From: Gymnopus androsaceus JB14
Taxonomy: Eukaryota; Basidiomycota; Agaricomycetes; Agaricales; Omphalotaceae
Reading direction: 5' to 3'
Assembly: GCA_009733575.1 (NCBI GenBank)
Contig: ML769714.1
Span: 1 to 64,000 of the forward strand
Length of the DNA stretch: 64,000 nt
The position numbers and the translations under genes were made by a program. The notes under the pieces were generated by a model. That model searched no databases and was not told where the DNA came from. It saw only the letters and a program-made list of their open reading frames with translations. This document shows, piece after piece, positions 47,508 to 58,783 of the stretch (its first letter is position 1; every line of letters starts with the position of its first letter).

Positions 47508-48123
47508 TGTGGATCCTAAAAACTAGCGTTTTATTGCGTTGAGTTAAAATTCAGAGGAATAGAGCGAACCTATAGCGTTCTCTTGAGCCAGTCAGGAAGC
47601 CGCTCGCTGGTTGCCAATTTGGCGTCGCAATTCGACAAAGAACAATTCGAAGTTGATCGAGCGCCAAGCGCTTTAGCGCCGGACGGGCGTGTGAAAACGA
47701 ACGCACCCGTGGAGAGTTCTACTATATATGTACTTACAGATCCAGCAGCTCAAATGGCTATTGGCCACTGCAATGTAAATTTGTTAGAATATGAGAAGGA
47801 AGCTTAACGCTGCATGTCAAAGTGAGTAAAAGTTCTTACAGTTCTATTTTCTCTGATTCCTCTGGATGGGAGCGCGTTAGTTGCGCGCTGTTGCGCGCTA
47901 GGCCAAATATACCTTGAAATATGTTTATTTGGCCCCGAAATGAACGAAGGGCTATGCACAGTTACATTCATTTCAGCCTGGGCCTCCCGTTTCCATTCAT
48001 TTCTCGGCCCAAACTGAAACAAGTTCACAAAATTGTTGACCTATAGAACCTAAGCGTGAGCCTGAACGGGATTTCCCTACGGACCTGTTCCAACAATAGT
48101 GATCATTCATCCTCTTTGACCAT
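47508..48123. other. Intergenic region containing a copy of the MDM12 promoter flank
   Basis: Positions 47508-47710 are homologous to 52748-52975, the sequence upstream of MDM12. The rest should carry the P450 promoter. No further gene seen. Confidence 0.5.
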
Positions 48124-50248
48124 CATGGTCTCCTTCCTCTCTATCGTTGCCACCGGCATTACCAGCTTTATTCTCATCCATGTCGCCCGTTACATTTCTT
48201 TTCGTCTCTCAGTACGTGGCAAACTTCCAAATGCGGTACGTCTACTCATGTTGGTATGGAATCTGGATAACGAGTTAAACTTGGTATGCAGCCGATCAGT
48301 GAAGCAAGCTGGTGGCTGGGCCACGACTATCGCGTTGCAAAAAATGAAGTTGGCGTTGAATACGGACGCTGGACTAATATGCTCGGTCCTGTATATCGCA
48401 CCAAGTCTGCCTTGTGGCAGAACGAGGTTGTAGGTTGTTTTTTTTTTTTTTTTCGTAAACCGCATTCTCCAAATGATGCTCATCTTGTGATTAAGGTTGT
48501 TATCTCTGATCACCTCGGCGTAAAACATATTTTCGATCAAGCATACACTTACAGTTTGTGGCCGATCCTAAGTATGCAGTACGTCTTTGTACTAATACTT
48601 TATCTCAGTTAAATCCCCTGCTTTCCAGCCTATCGTGGTTAAGGCTCTTGGGCGCGGTCTTGTATGGGCTGAGGGTGATGAGCACAGATTTCAGCGCAAG
48701 ATGGTCTCTCCCGCCTTTTCGTAAGTCTACATCTCATGTGCTAACCCGTAACTCATACTTGAGCAGTATCTCCGCCATAAAGAAAATGGGTCCTAGTGTG
48801 ATGACTTGTATTGATAGAATGATTCAACGGTATACAAAGGGAATGCAACGACAAGCCAACTGTGTTGAACATGTGTGACTATGTCTCCGCCTGCACGTAT
48901 GGCCACCCTTCAAGCAGCTCATGGGATTCATCTGACTATTTGCGCTCTAGTTTGGACATCATTGGACAGATTGGCTTTGGCTACGACTTCGGTCCTGAGA
49001 CCCCCGATGGTAAAGCTATCCTTGGCGCGTGGCAGAAGGATGTCCAGCTTTTCTCGACATTTCCGGCCTTCCTTGCCCCCATACTTATTGGCGTCTTTCC
49101 TCAGATTGCAAAACTACCTATCAAAGAGCTTCAGGAGGACAGTACCGCTAAAAAGGTTATCCACAGGATCGGGCGCAAGTTGCTTCAAGAGTCACCCAAC
49201 ATGGATGGTACAGACATATTCTCGATCTTGGTTCGTGAATCCTGGGAAGGCAAGCTGAAGCTTGATGGTGAAAGAAAGTTGGATGACGCCACACTGCTCG
49301 ACAATGTGAGTATCTCGAAAATCTGTTAAGTAAGATCAAAGTAAAATACTTAGCTGGATATTTTTCAGATTCTTACTTTCGTGTAGGTTTCAAAGACTCT
49401 GTTCAAGGTTTGATACTCACTTTGGATTAGTCTCACCGGATTCGAGACCACCTCTAGTACTATCCAGCTCATACTCCTTGACCTTGCCCAAAACCCCGAT
49501 GCACAGGCCAAATTGCATGCGGAATTGGTCGCTGCCGACTCCAGTGACATTGATGCCATAGAGTCCCTTCCTTACCTCGATGCGGTTACCCGTGAAGGGT
49601 TTGTTGTTTTTGGCTTGTTCTTCAATGTTGCATACTAATTATCGGTTTACAGTCTTCGTTTACATCCTATTGCCCATGATACGCACCGTGTAGCAATCCG
49701 GGACGACGTCATCCCTCTCAAGAAGCCCGTAATGTTGAGCAACGGCGAGACTGTGACTTCTATCCCAGTGAAAGCTGGCGACGTATGCCACTCTGTCATC
49801 TTTACCAGTCCTGCATTCATGATATCATTTTCAGAGCTTCATAATTCCCTTCCTTGTCATAAACAGCGACTCGCAGGTTTGGGGCTCAGATGCACACAAG
49901 TTTGTTCCTGAGCGCTGGATCATGGAAGGCGCCCTTCCTCCTGCCAGTGAGCTGCCTCACGGACCATACAGTCATATCTCAAACTTTGTTGATGGTCCCC
50001 GTGTCTGCATTGGCTGGCGTCTTGGTCAGTTCAATCCTTCTTTGGGGTTTACTTACAACTAAAATGTATATCTTTCTCTTATAGCGGTTCAAGAAACCAA
50101 GTTGATTCTTGCGTCTATGGTCAAAAACTTTGAATTTAGAGATACAGGTGCCAAGATTGAAAAGTACTTTTCTCCTGTAGCCCAGCCTTTCGTCAATGGT
50201 GAGGCTGCAAAGCTTCCGCTTCAAGTCATTCCTATCCAACATCATTAG
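48124..50248 (+). CDS. Cytochrome P450 monooxygenase
   Basis: A many-exon gene, start MVSFLSIVATGITSFILI, which is an N-terminal membrane anchor. Diagnostic parts in order: WAEGDEHRFQRKMVSPAFS, SSLDIIGQIGFGYDFGPE, the I-helix LTGFETTSS, the E-x-x-R motif EGLR followed by LHPIAHDTHRVA, FVPERW, and the heme loop FVDGPRVCIGWRLA with the Cys thiolate. All joins can be made with GT...AG introns of about 40-70 bp and no stop, ending QVIPIQHH at 50248. It is an ER-bound haem enzyme that oxidises a small molecule; the substrate cannot be inferred. No other biosynthetic gene sits nearby, so no cluster is claimed. Direct copies of an F-box pseudogene flank it. Confidence 0.88.
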
Positions 50249-51045
50249 ATATTGTACATCCGAACCCTTCAACTTTTATTCATTTCCATCTATCCTCCAC
50301 ATTTACTACCTACCTTGTATTCTGGACTACTTCCGCAATACACTTCTAAGCAACATCTCTTTCCATTGCTCCCAAGTTTGATTCATGTCCTGAGAAGTCG
50401 GCGCATCGTAAGAAGTTGGAGTGCTGATACATTGGAATACAGTATTGTTTACTAGTACAAGTTTTACCGATTTCCCAGCCCACTTAGTCGATAAACAACC
50501 TGACGCTTGAACAAAGGAATATAAGAAAGCACCCACACCACTCAGATCGGCTATCTAAATCATCATGACTACCGGTTCCAAGCAAGGTTTTCGTGAGCTG
50601 GGTAGTATCAAGACCATAGGCTCGTCTCGCCGCCGCGTAACTTTCCAAAGCAGTGATATCCTCACCCGACTCTGTTGATTCCCATTCACACCCAAGGCAA
50701 GTCAAGGTTCATGCCTTGACCACCGACGGGCGAATGTGTATGAGCAGCTATAATCACGCTTCATCATCAGTGTTTAACGGTGTTAAAACAGGCTAGCGCG
50801 CACCGCGATGAGACTGAAGATAGTTCCTCCATGCACACGCTTGATGAAGGCATCAGTGATGGAGGAGTGCATTTGATACCGCGTAGCCCAATGCACTTTT
50901 GTGACGCTGACACGATGACTTCCGCCTGAAGAAATGAAAAAAAATATATCATCATAGGAGCAGCTATGTAGCCAGAACACTTAATATTAGAAAAATAGCA
51001 ATGGCGAATGATCCATGGTAAGAAATGAAGATATAACTAGTACAG
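50249..51045. other. Intergenic region, left part of duplicated block
   Basis: No supported gene. The part around 50920-51045 matches 45715-45825, including an identical run beginning TTAGAAAAATAGCAATGG. A short minus-strand ORF at 50484-50705 lacks motifs. Confidence 0.4.
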
Positions 51046-52747
51046 CTAAAACTCCAAGATGAAATCGTTGTAATCCTTCTCCGCAACAGCGATTCTGCCA
51101 GCAAGACGTTCACAAATACCTTGCCCTATGTAGCTTTCTCGCAGCTTCACATCCAAAGCAAATGTTTCCAGTGGAACGACTCCCTTGACGCTGCATATCG
51201 AAGCAGTAATTCTAGACTCCACCACTCTGGTCAAGTCGTTGATCGCACTGTTGTAACCATGATAGACTTCAAAGTCGATTAGGGAGATGGAAAGAGAGCG
51301 CATATTGGGCAAGATGACGGGGTTGTCACGGTCGCGCGAAATATCAATCCCATCAATAATATCGTCGTATCCTTTATAGATATTGTGGTATCCGTTATAG
51401 ATTACAGAAAGAGTGAGATCCAAGACAGAAGGATGTAACGCAAGGAAAGCAATTGCCTCCTTCCCAGGCATCCTATCAAGCTTCACTTTCTCCAAGACGG
51501 GACCTATGTTTGCAAGGATTTCAGCAAATTTCACAATTCCCTCAACCTTCTGCATGTACTCCCAATCAACATCTGTATCTCCACCGAAATCGGATGGATC
51601 AAATGATAAATTACCCAGTTCCAACGTCTTCAGGAAAGGAAGATGAAGACATTTCCAACATTCAGGAGAACGGATGACATCTAGGTCTATGCACAGTGTG
51701 GAAATATTTGAACAGTACGGGGAAAGATGTGCCGGTGAATACGTCGGATCCTGGGAAATGCCTATCACACTAAATTTGTCGAGAAGTGGTGTTTGACGAA
51801 GTACATCCACAATCGAGTAGCCCTTTATATAGCGCATTGCAAGCTCTGTCAAGTGCAAAAACAGATGGCGATGCTCGGGCCATCTGAATATAGATGATCT
51901 CCAAGGAAAACCTTTAGTTGCGGACAAGACTTGAACAGTGCGAAGAACACCTCTCCGGAATCCCAATGGAGGAATTCCAGGTATGGAAGGTGACCCACTT
52001 CACTTCCCGCGTGTTCTTCAAGCCATTGTTCAACATGTGCTTCCCAGTGTTGGATATAACCGCCGTCGGGTCTATGCTCAAACAAGGAAGTAAACCGACG
52101 CCATCTCGGATAATTTTCCAAGAGTATGTTATACACCGACTGGATCAATGACGCATCATGGCAGGGGTTATTTATTCTATCGTGAACAACGATGATATCG
52201 AGCGGTGCGTTGGCCGATTGTGTTATAAAGTGATGCAGGAGATGGATCTGCTGGGGATTTTCAAGCAATGAAGGAATAGAGACGAAAATCGAAGACCAGA
52301 AAGAAGGACAAGCGAGGGCTAGGTTACGCCAGAACGAGCAAACCCAAGTCAAGCAAATTGCTGGACAAGTGGCTCGCGTTTCGTTTAGGTTGGTTAATTC
52401 CGACTCTGGATCTTTCAATGTGGAGTCGCAGATGTAGTTTGTGAATATTTCGCAAAGAATTTCGGGAGGGACCTTCCGAATGGGTGAAGCAAGGGCTCGA
52501 GCATTGTGCATAGCTTGGATGGTCTCCTCTCGCAGTCTTTTTGTGCGTTCCAGTCGCTGGTATATCTTCCTCATAATCTGCGAGACTGGACTCTGCGCTC
52601 TGGAGAAATGTCTCGATATCTGAAAGATCTATTGACGATGTGGGGACGTATCCGACTCGCAATCGATCCAGAGTGGTTCGATTAAACAGCGATAGAAAAG
52701 CTGGGAGTTCCTTTTCGATTTCGCTGGTACATTGAGAACATTTCATC
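51046..52747 (-). pseudogene. F-box/LRR-type gene copy 2, frameshifted
   Basis: Full-length relative of 45826-47507 in the same orientation. Start MKCSQCTSEIEKELPAF at 52747, F-box core SPIRKVPPEILCEIF, TWVCSFWRNLALA, and an end in EKDYNDFILEF. One extra base near 52565 (after YEED) and one shift near 51875 break the frame. The start lies about 240 bp from the divergent MDM12 ATG, so this copy occupies the ancestral position. Confidence 0.75.
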
Positions 52748-52990
52748 GTGGATCCTAAAAACTGGCGTTTAATCCGTTGAGTTAATTCAAAGGAGCAGAG
52801 AGAGAGCTTACAGCGTTCTCTTGAGCCAGGCAGTAAGCCGTTCACTGATAGCTTTGAGTTTCTGATTTGACGTCGCCACTGGTTGATTGAAGACAAAGAC
52901 AATGAGTGTTGAGCGCCAAACGCGTTACTGCGCGTTAGCGCTTGACGGAGAGCATGTGAAAAAGAATGACGCACCTCTACTACTAATATT

Positions 52991-54259
52991 ATGTCCATCG
53001 ACCTCTCATGGGCCCAACTCGACTCTAAACTATCGACAGCTCTTCTCCACGCACTCAACAATCAACTCAGTACCACGCCAAAGCCATCGTTCATCGGCCC
53101 AGTCGAAATCATCTCTATTGAATTCGGCTCAACCTCCCCAGACATTGAACTGGTCGATTTACGTGACATTTACCGAGACTTTTTGGAAGATGACGAGGAT
53201 GATGACCTGCAGAAGGAATTGGGTGTAGCTGGGCCTTCTGTGGAACCACCTGCAGCATTAGGAAGAGTAGGAACGGCAGAAGGACTTGCGGTTTCAGGCG
53301 AGGGAGGAGAAGAATCAGAGGATGAAGATTTTGAATGGGTATCACGGCGTGGAGCCCGTCGTTCAGAAAGCCTTGCTTTCCAACAACTACCTCATTTTGG
53401 GCGAGGAGGTCCAATGAATATGTTTGCTTCTACACCGACATTACATTCTCTACATTCCCCTATAATGGATACTTGGAATCCGGCTTTATCCAGTCTAGTC
53501 GATTATAACGGTAGCGGCGTCTCTTGGGCAAGTCCTGGTATAAATCCAGCTACTTCTGCTTCGCATTCTCCGTTCCGGCAGTCTGTTCCTCCGAACGTCA
53601 CAGTTTCGTCAGCCAATAATGATTTCGCCAAAGCTCCTCCTCCAGTTGCCCCTACTCAACCTTCTAATACACTTCCAAACCTTCAGCTCCACCTGTACAT
53701 CAATTGGAACTCGGACCTCCGCATCACCCTGACCACGTCCCTCCTCATAAATTACCCTTCACCAATGTTCATGTCGTTACCAATCAAACTATCCATTACA
53801 GGACTGGTTTTTACAGGGGAGGTTGCAGTGGCGTATGAAGGAGAGAGAGCGACTCCCAGAGTCCATATATGTATCTTGGATGATTTGGACCCATATGGGC
53901 CCAAGACGCATCCCAAACGCGAACCTCATCCCGATACTACTCCCCCATTGGCAGACGAAGCCGAATCCATGCTACCTCCTCGTCCCAGTCCGGGTTCTGG
54001 CAAACCCCAAATCCCCATCGGCCACCGCCTCCTCCCATCCATATTCATCGAAAGTGAAATAGGTCAGGCCGAATCTCAAAGTGGAGGTCAAAATCCTGCT
54101 CATGGACCTGGACACGGACACGTATTGAAAAATGTCAATCGTGTAGAGAGGTTCATTCAGGATGTGATAAGAAAAGCCGTGGAAGAGGAATTAGTATTTC
54201 CGAATTTTCATACGTTGGTTCTGGGTGAGCAAAATGCACCTGGTGTAAGTGAGACTTAG
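52991..54259 (+). CDS. MDM12: MDM12, ERMES complex SMP-domain subunit
   Basis: A single-exon gene of 422 residues. The N-terminus MSIDLSWAQLDSKLS and the following FIGPVEIISIEFG, then DIELVDLRDIYRDFLE, are diagnostic. A low-complexity insert (about residues 70-225) is usual in basidiomycete MDM12. The SMP core continues with LHLYINWNSDLRITLTTSLL, NYPSPMFMSLPIKLSITGLV, VHICILDDLDPYGP, and HVLKNVNRVERFIQDVIR, then FPNFHTLVLG. The protein joins MMM1 and MDM34 in the ER-mitochondria encounter structure and moves phospholipids. The terminal EQNAPGVSET is a short extension. The stop at 54257-54259 is four bases from a solo LTR that occupies its 3' flank. Confidence 0.95.
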   Translation: MSIDLSWAQLDSKLSTALLHALNNQLSTTPKPSFIGPVEIISIEFGSTSPDIELVDLRDIYRDFLEDDEDDDLQKELGVAGPSVEPPAALGRVGTAEGLAVSGEGGEESEDEDFEWVSRRGARRSESLAFQQLPHFGRGGPMNMFASTPTLHSLHSPIMDTWNPALSSLVDYNGSGVSWASPGINPATSASHSPFRQSVPPNVTVSSANNDFAKAPPPVAPTQPSNTLPNLQLHLYINWNSDLRITLTTSLLINYPSPMFMSLPIKLSITGLVFTGEVAVAYEGERATPRVHICILDDLDPYGPKTHPKREPHPDTTPPLADEAESMLPPRPSPGSGKPQIPIGHRLLPSIFIESEIGQAESQSGGQNPAHGPGHGHVLKNVNRVERFIQDVIRKAVEEELVFPNFHTLVLGEQNAPGVSET

Positions 54260-54263
54260 GTGT

Positions 54264-54634
54264 TGTCGCGCCTCACACGCGTCTGTACGCGTATGAGTTG
54301 CGACAAGTCCCTCGGACTTGACTTTACAGACTTTACTTACGTTTACTTACTTAGTACATAACGCCGGACATGCGTACGAGTACCAACAGGTCCTTCGGGC
54401 CTGAATACATAGATTAACTTACATACTTATTTACTGTACATACAAACGAAACAACACTCTATCATTGACAGAGTTTTGGTCTCACTGAAACCTTGTCATA
54501 TAAAAACTACGTTACGATTGTACGCCGAGTGTTAGAAGCTTGACGCTCGAGTATTTACATTCGGTGTTAGTACGAAAATAAAGACTTGATTTTGCTCCCG
54601 ACTATCTCGCGTTCATACGAGAGCTAGCTTTACA
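54264..54634 (+). repeat. Solo LTR directly after MDM12
   Basis: 371 bp starting TGTCGCGCC and ending CTTTACA. It is flanked by GTGT on both sides (54260-54263 and 54635-54638). The duplicate of this site at about 57690-57700 lacks the insert and reads TAGGTGTTAT, an empty site. A second copy of the LTR is at 57190-57563. Confidence 0.78.
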
Positions 54635-56136
54635 GTGTTATTTCCAGTACTGGTAGCCATATACTATAATCGGCAATAGGCAAGGTTTGGGATGGTCTTG
54701 TAGGTTTGAATTGGAACGCGTAAGTAACGACAGTTGTATAAAAAACCCACTTCAAACTCTTCAAAATATACTGGCACATGATGAGGCTCAGGGGAATACT
54801 TAGGTTTCAATTGCGGCGTCTCTTTAGACTGAAGAACTGTTCGCATTGATGTGATTTTGGTGTGCGATTTGGTGTGCGCAGCTTCATTTTCTAGATTGAA
54901 AAGCGCGGCATCAAGTTGGACGACCTATCGACTGCTTGGTGCCATTGGATTCAATTCCGAAAGCGCCCCTCCAAAAAAAAAAAAAAAAAGGTGCATCAGG
55001 AAAAGGGGGGACAAACTTTCCGGCACTTGCGGCCGGTTGTACAAGCTTGCACAACCCCCCAAAATCCCGAAAGTCCGCAAGTGTCGGATTTTCTCAAATG
55101 CGCCAGTGAGTTTTCCTGCATACAACACTTATTCCTCCATAAACACTGCTTTCTCACACTCAGTGAAGGTCATAAATAATTCATATATATTTATTATTTA
55201 CTAGTGGTATTTGTTTCAAATGAGCTGTAAGTGTTATCAAAATTTTACTTGCGAGCTTGCGTGCAAGTAGAAAAGCCTCCGCAAGCGCCGAAAGCTCGCA
55301 AGTTTTTCCCCCTGTTTGCTGGTGTGCACTCGTCTCATGCTTTGACCAGAGCCAACGAACCGTTCCCCGGCCAGAATAAATTCTCAGATGAATTGAAAAT
55401 AAGTCACTTACTTGAAAAGTTAACATGTAGAATGCAGCGTACTGTCGGAAGACTGGGGGCGAGTCGGAGTAGCTAACGGAGTTGATAGGGACCAGGCTTT
55501 TATAGTCAGCGCCGTCGCATGTCAGACTAGCTTTATGTAGGACCCCGGAAGCTCCTACTCATGCCCTATGTAAATGACGCTATTTCGGATAGGAAAATCA
55601 AAAGATGAATTCGCTAAAAGTTCCAAAAATTGTTAAAATGAGTCCCTGACCTTTGAAAAATGTATGGCCCATGGCGAGGTTGTCTTTTATCAAGACCAAG
55701 CTCTCCCATGCATGAGGTGGGTGCTGGTGCACTGACATAAATGACCTTGTAAATGACACTATATTAGGGCAGGGATTTCCCAAAATTTTCAGTTTAATGA
55801 TATTTAGAAGCTCTCAAGTATTCTATTCCAGTGTTAGCCTTATTTGGACCTTAAATCGATTTCAAGTTCAGGTCAAGTTAAGAGTTTAAATACAAAAAGA
55901 GATTTGCCTTAATCTACCTCATACACATACCAGTGCCTTCCCAAATCCTTCTTTAGCACTACTGTCTTCATATGCAAGATCTCCACTCTGGCGGGATGTT
56001 TTACACTATTTACAATGATCTGGATGGCCACCTGTATGCCTCCTCTGCTACTGTTTCTTCCAAAATTCTCCTGTATCGCTTTCCTTTATTTAATAATGAA
56101 GAGGAAAATATCACTTGCATCGGTTTGCATCATGAT
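54635..56136. other. Gene-free region with an apparent insertion
   Basis: Positions 54635-54905 and about 55320-55560 are homologous to consecutive parts of 57693-58320. The sequence between (about 54950-55315) is therefore probably an insertion in this copy. It holds a 17-base poly-A run (from 54966) and CTTGCGG/CCGCAAG motifs. It also holds a perfect 12-bp inverted repeat, ACTTGCGAGCTT at 55247-55258 mirrored at 55292-55303. No gene seen. Confidence 0.5.
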
Positions 56137-57189
56137 CTATTTAAAATTGAACCTTCTGTCCTTATTCAAATGAGCAGCATTATTGGTGTCATATTTTTCC
56201 TGGAACCTGCTGAAAGTTGCTGCAGTAGGAAGCACTCTTCTTTGTGCAGTTTGTGACTGGACCTTTCGCTTCTCAGCCTCTCTAGCCCGAGCTGCTATTT
56301 CATTGGTCAGCGGCATGCTAACTTGTTGAGACTGTGTCACAGGTCGTTTCAAATTTGAAGCCTCCACAATAGGCTTCTGTAGCTGGCTACTTTTCTCAAG
56401 TATTTCCTTAGTCTGATATGCCCTTGCTAAGCCTTTGGAAAAACTGAATCCATCTGAATGTTCATTCACATTAAGTTGCTTGGAAAGTGTAGGCAGAGGT
56501 TCCTGGAGCTGTAAAGATTCATTGTATCTTCCTAAACCATGATACACTTTGGGCAAGTTATCTTTAAAGGTCAATTCATTTGGATGGTCTTCTCCCATGA
56601 CTTGCTTTGAAGTTTTGAGGAGGGGCTTCTGAAGATCCAAAGCTTCATTGTGCCTTCCTAAATTCTGAAGATCCAAAGCTTCATTGTACCTTCCTAGATC
56701 CCTGTATGTCAATGCCAAGTCACTTGTGCAAGTCAATGTATTTGGATGCTCTTCACCCATGACTTTCTTTGAAGCTTCAAGGAGGGGCTTCTGGAGATCC
56801 AAAGCTTCATTGTACCTTCCTAGATACCTGTATGTCAGTCCCAAGCTACCTGTGTAAGTCAATGTAGCTGGATGCTCTTCTCCCATGACTCGATTTGAAG
56901 TTTCAAGGAGGGGCTTCTGAAGATCCAAAGCTTCATTGTACCTACCTAGATAGCTGTATGTTGATGCCAAGTTACTTGCGTGAGTCAATGTATCTGGATG
57001 CTCTTCTCCCATGACTTGCTTTGAAGCTTCAAGGAGGAGCATCTGAAGATCCAAAGCTTCATTGTAACTTCCTAGATTGAGGTATGTCATTGCCAATCTA
57101 TTTGTAACGGACAAAATATTTGGGATGGTCTTCTCCCATGACTTGCTTTGAAGCTTCAAGGAGGGGCTTCTGAAGATCCAAAGCTTCAT
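56137..57189 (-). pseudogene. TPR-repeat protein, 5' end removed by LTR
   Basis: C-terminal part of a tetratricopeptide-repeat protein. Units of 42 residues recur (LGRYNEALDLQKPLLEAS, then VMGEEHPNTLT), nearly identical to each other, as in kinesin-light-chain-type TPRs at the end of fungal STAND proteins. One unit is collapsed (NLGRHNEALDLQ). The repeats fade into a basic tail with EIAARAREAEKRK. The coding sequence stops at 57190, where an LTR copy begins. A one-base shift near 57118 breaks the first unit, and no NB-ARC/NACHT part is found upstream, so the gene is dead. Confidence 0.72.
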
Positions 57190-57563
57190 TGTCGCGCCTC
57201 ACACGCGTCTGTAGCGTATGAGTTCGCGACAAGTCCTTCGGACTTGACTTTTACAGACTTTACTTACGTTCTTACTTACTTAGTACATAACGCCGGCATG
57301 CGTCGAGTACCACAACAGGTCCCTTCGGGCCTGAAACATAGATTACTTACATACTTTATTTACTGTACATACAAACGAAACAAACACTCATCACTTGACA
57401 GAGGTTTTGGTTCATGAACCTTGGTCATATAAAAACTACGTTACGATTGTCGCCGGCAGTGTTTAGAAGCTTGACGCTGAGTATTTACATTCGGTGTTAG
57501 TACGAAATAAAGACTTGATTTTGCTCCGACTATCTCGCGTTCATACGAGAGTATGCTTTAGCA
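57190..57563 (+). repeat. Second copy of the MDM12-proximal LTR
   Basis: Homologous along its length to 54264-54634 and starts with the same TGTCGCGCC. Differences are mostly single-base insertions or deletions. Its left flank is the TPR gene but its right flank (57564-57630) is the MDM12 3' flank, so there is no matching target duplication. It arrived by duplication or misassembly, not by a fresh insertion. Confidence 0.7.
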
Positions 57564-57632
57564 GTGTTATTTCCAGTAACTGTAGCCATATACCTAAATC
57601 GGCAATAAGGCAAGTTTGGGATGGTCTTGTAG

Positions 57633-57692
57633 CCGAATTTTCATACGTTGGTTTTGGGTGAGCGAAACGCACCTGGTGGAAGTGAGATCTAG
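57633..57692 (+). pseudogene. Duplicate of the MDM12 3' end
   Basis: Twenty codons matching the end of MDM12 (PNFHTLVLGE-type, with small changes) and a stop at 57690-57692. It is followed by the uninterrupted 3' flank, the empty site of the LTR. Confidence 0.8.
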
Positions 57693-58783
57693 GTGTTATA
57701 TCCAGTACTAGTAGCCATATACTACGATTGGCGATAGGCAAGGGTTGGGATGGTCTGTAGGTCTGAATTGGAACGCGTACGACAGTATAAAAAACCCACT
57801 TCGAACTCTTTCAAATACACTGGCAAACGATGAGTGAGGCCCAGGGGAGCTACGTTTCAAGGTTCTTGAACTCGACTGCTTGGGATTGCCACGAATCTGT
57901 CTTGTAGCTCAATTCTTTTTGCGACGTCTCTTTAGACTGAGAACTTTTCCCATCGATGTGATTTTGGTGTGCGCAGCTTCATTTTCCAGATTGATAGGTG
58001 CGTGTTAGGGTCTCGTCTCGTGCCTTGACCAGAGCCAACCAACTGTTCGCCGGTTAGAATAAATCCTTAGATAAATTGAAAATAAGTCATCTACTTGTAT
58101 AGGTACCGCATAGTATGCAGCGTAGAAGACTGAGGGCGAGACCGAGGATAAAGTGGGCAGGTTCGACAAACATAGTAGGAACGTCGATTGTGAAGTGAAG
58201 AAAAAAAGGGATGAGAGACAGAATTTGTGGAGGACTCCCAGGCCAACAGCTGACTGATTTCTCAAGGAGACCAGACTTTTATAGGTACTAAGCAGCGCCG
58301 TCGCATATTAGCCACTTTACTACTTTGGCTGTACGTTGACTCGGAGTACTTCGAGAAGTTATAACTCCAGGAACGCAATATTGATAGGTCCTACAAGTAG
58401 TACTGTACCCCAGATTAACACTGTATAATTATCACGACCGTCTGTCCATGGGTTCCGCAAAATGTGCAATTTATGGAAGTGCCGCCTAGTGTTGCGAAGG
58501 CATGACATTGGAGGTGGGCATTCCCGCTGAAAAAAACGGCGGGCGTCTAATGTTTTCCCACCGCCAAAGCGTAAAATTTCATGTTCCACTTCGTACCACT
58601 TGAACGAAACGCAATTCCGCATAAAATTGAGTGTAAAAAATATTTATAGTAGCTACACCTAACCTTGCACCAAATTTGGTGCCAATCCCAATACATACAG
58701 TCGAGATACAAGTATATGTGCCATTATTATAGCTATGAATCTTTACGGATAGCGTATAAAAACAATCCGGAGGCCCTAAAAAC
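57693..58783. other. Duplicated MDM12 downstream flank
   Basis: To about 58320 this is a diverged copy of 54635-54905 plus 55320-55560. Beyond that no gene or repeat is recognised. Short ORFs lack motifs. Confidence 0.45.

Noticed and set aside
47583..47807. 74-codon plus-strand ORF upstream of the P450
   Set aside because: It lies in the duplicated non-coding MDM12/F-box promoter block and is not open in the other copy.
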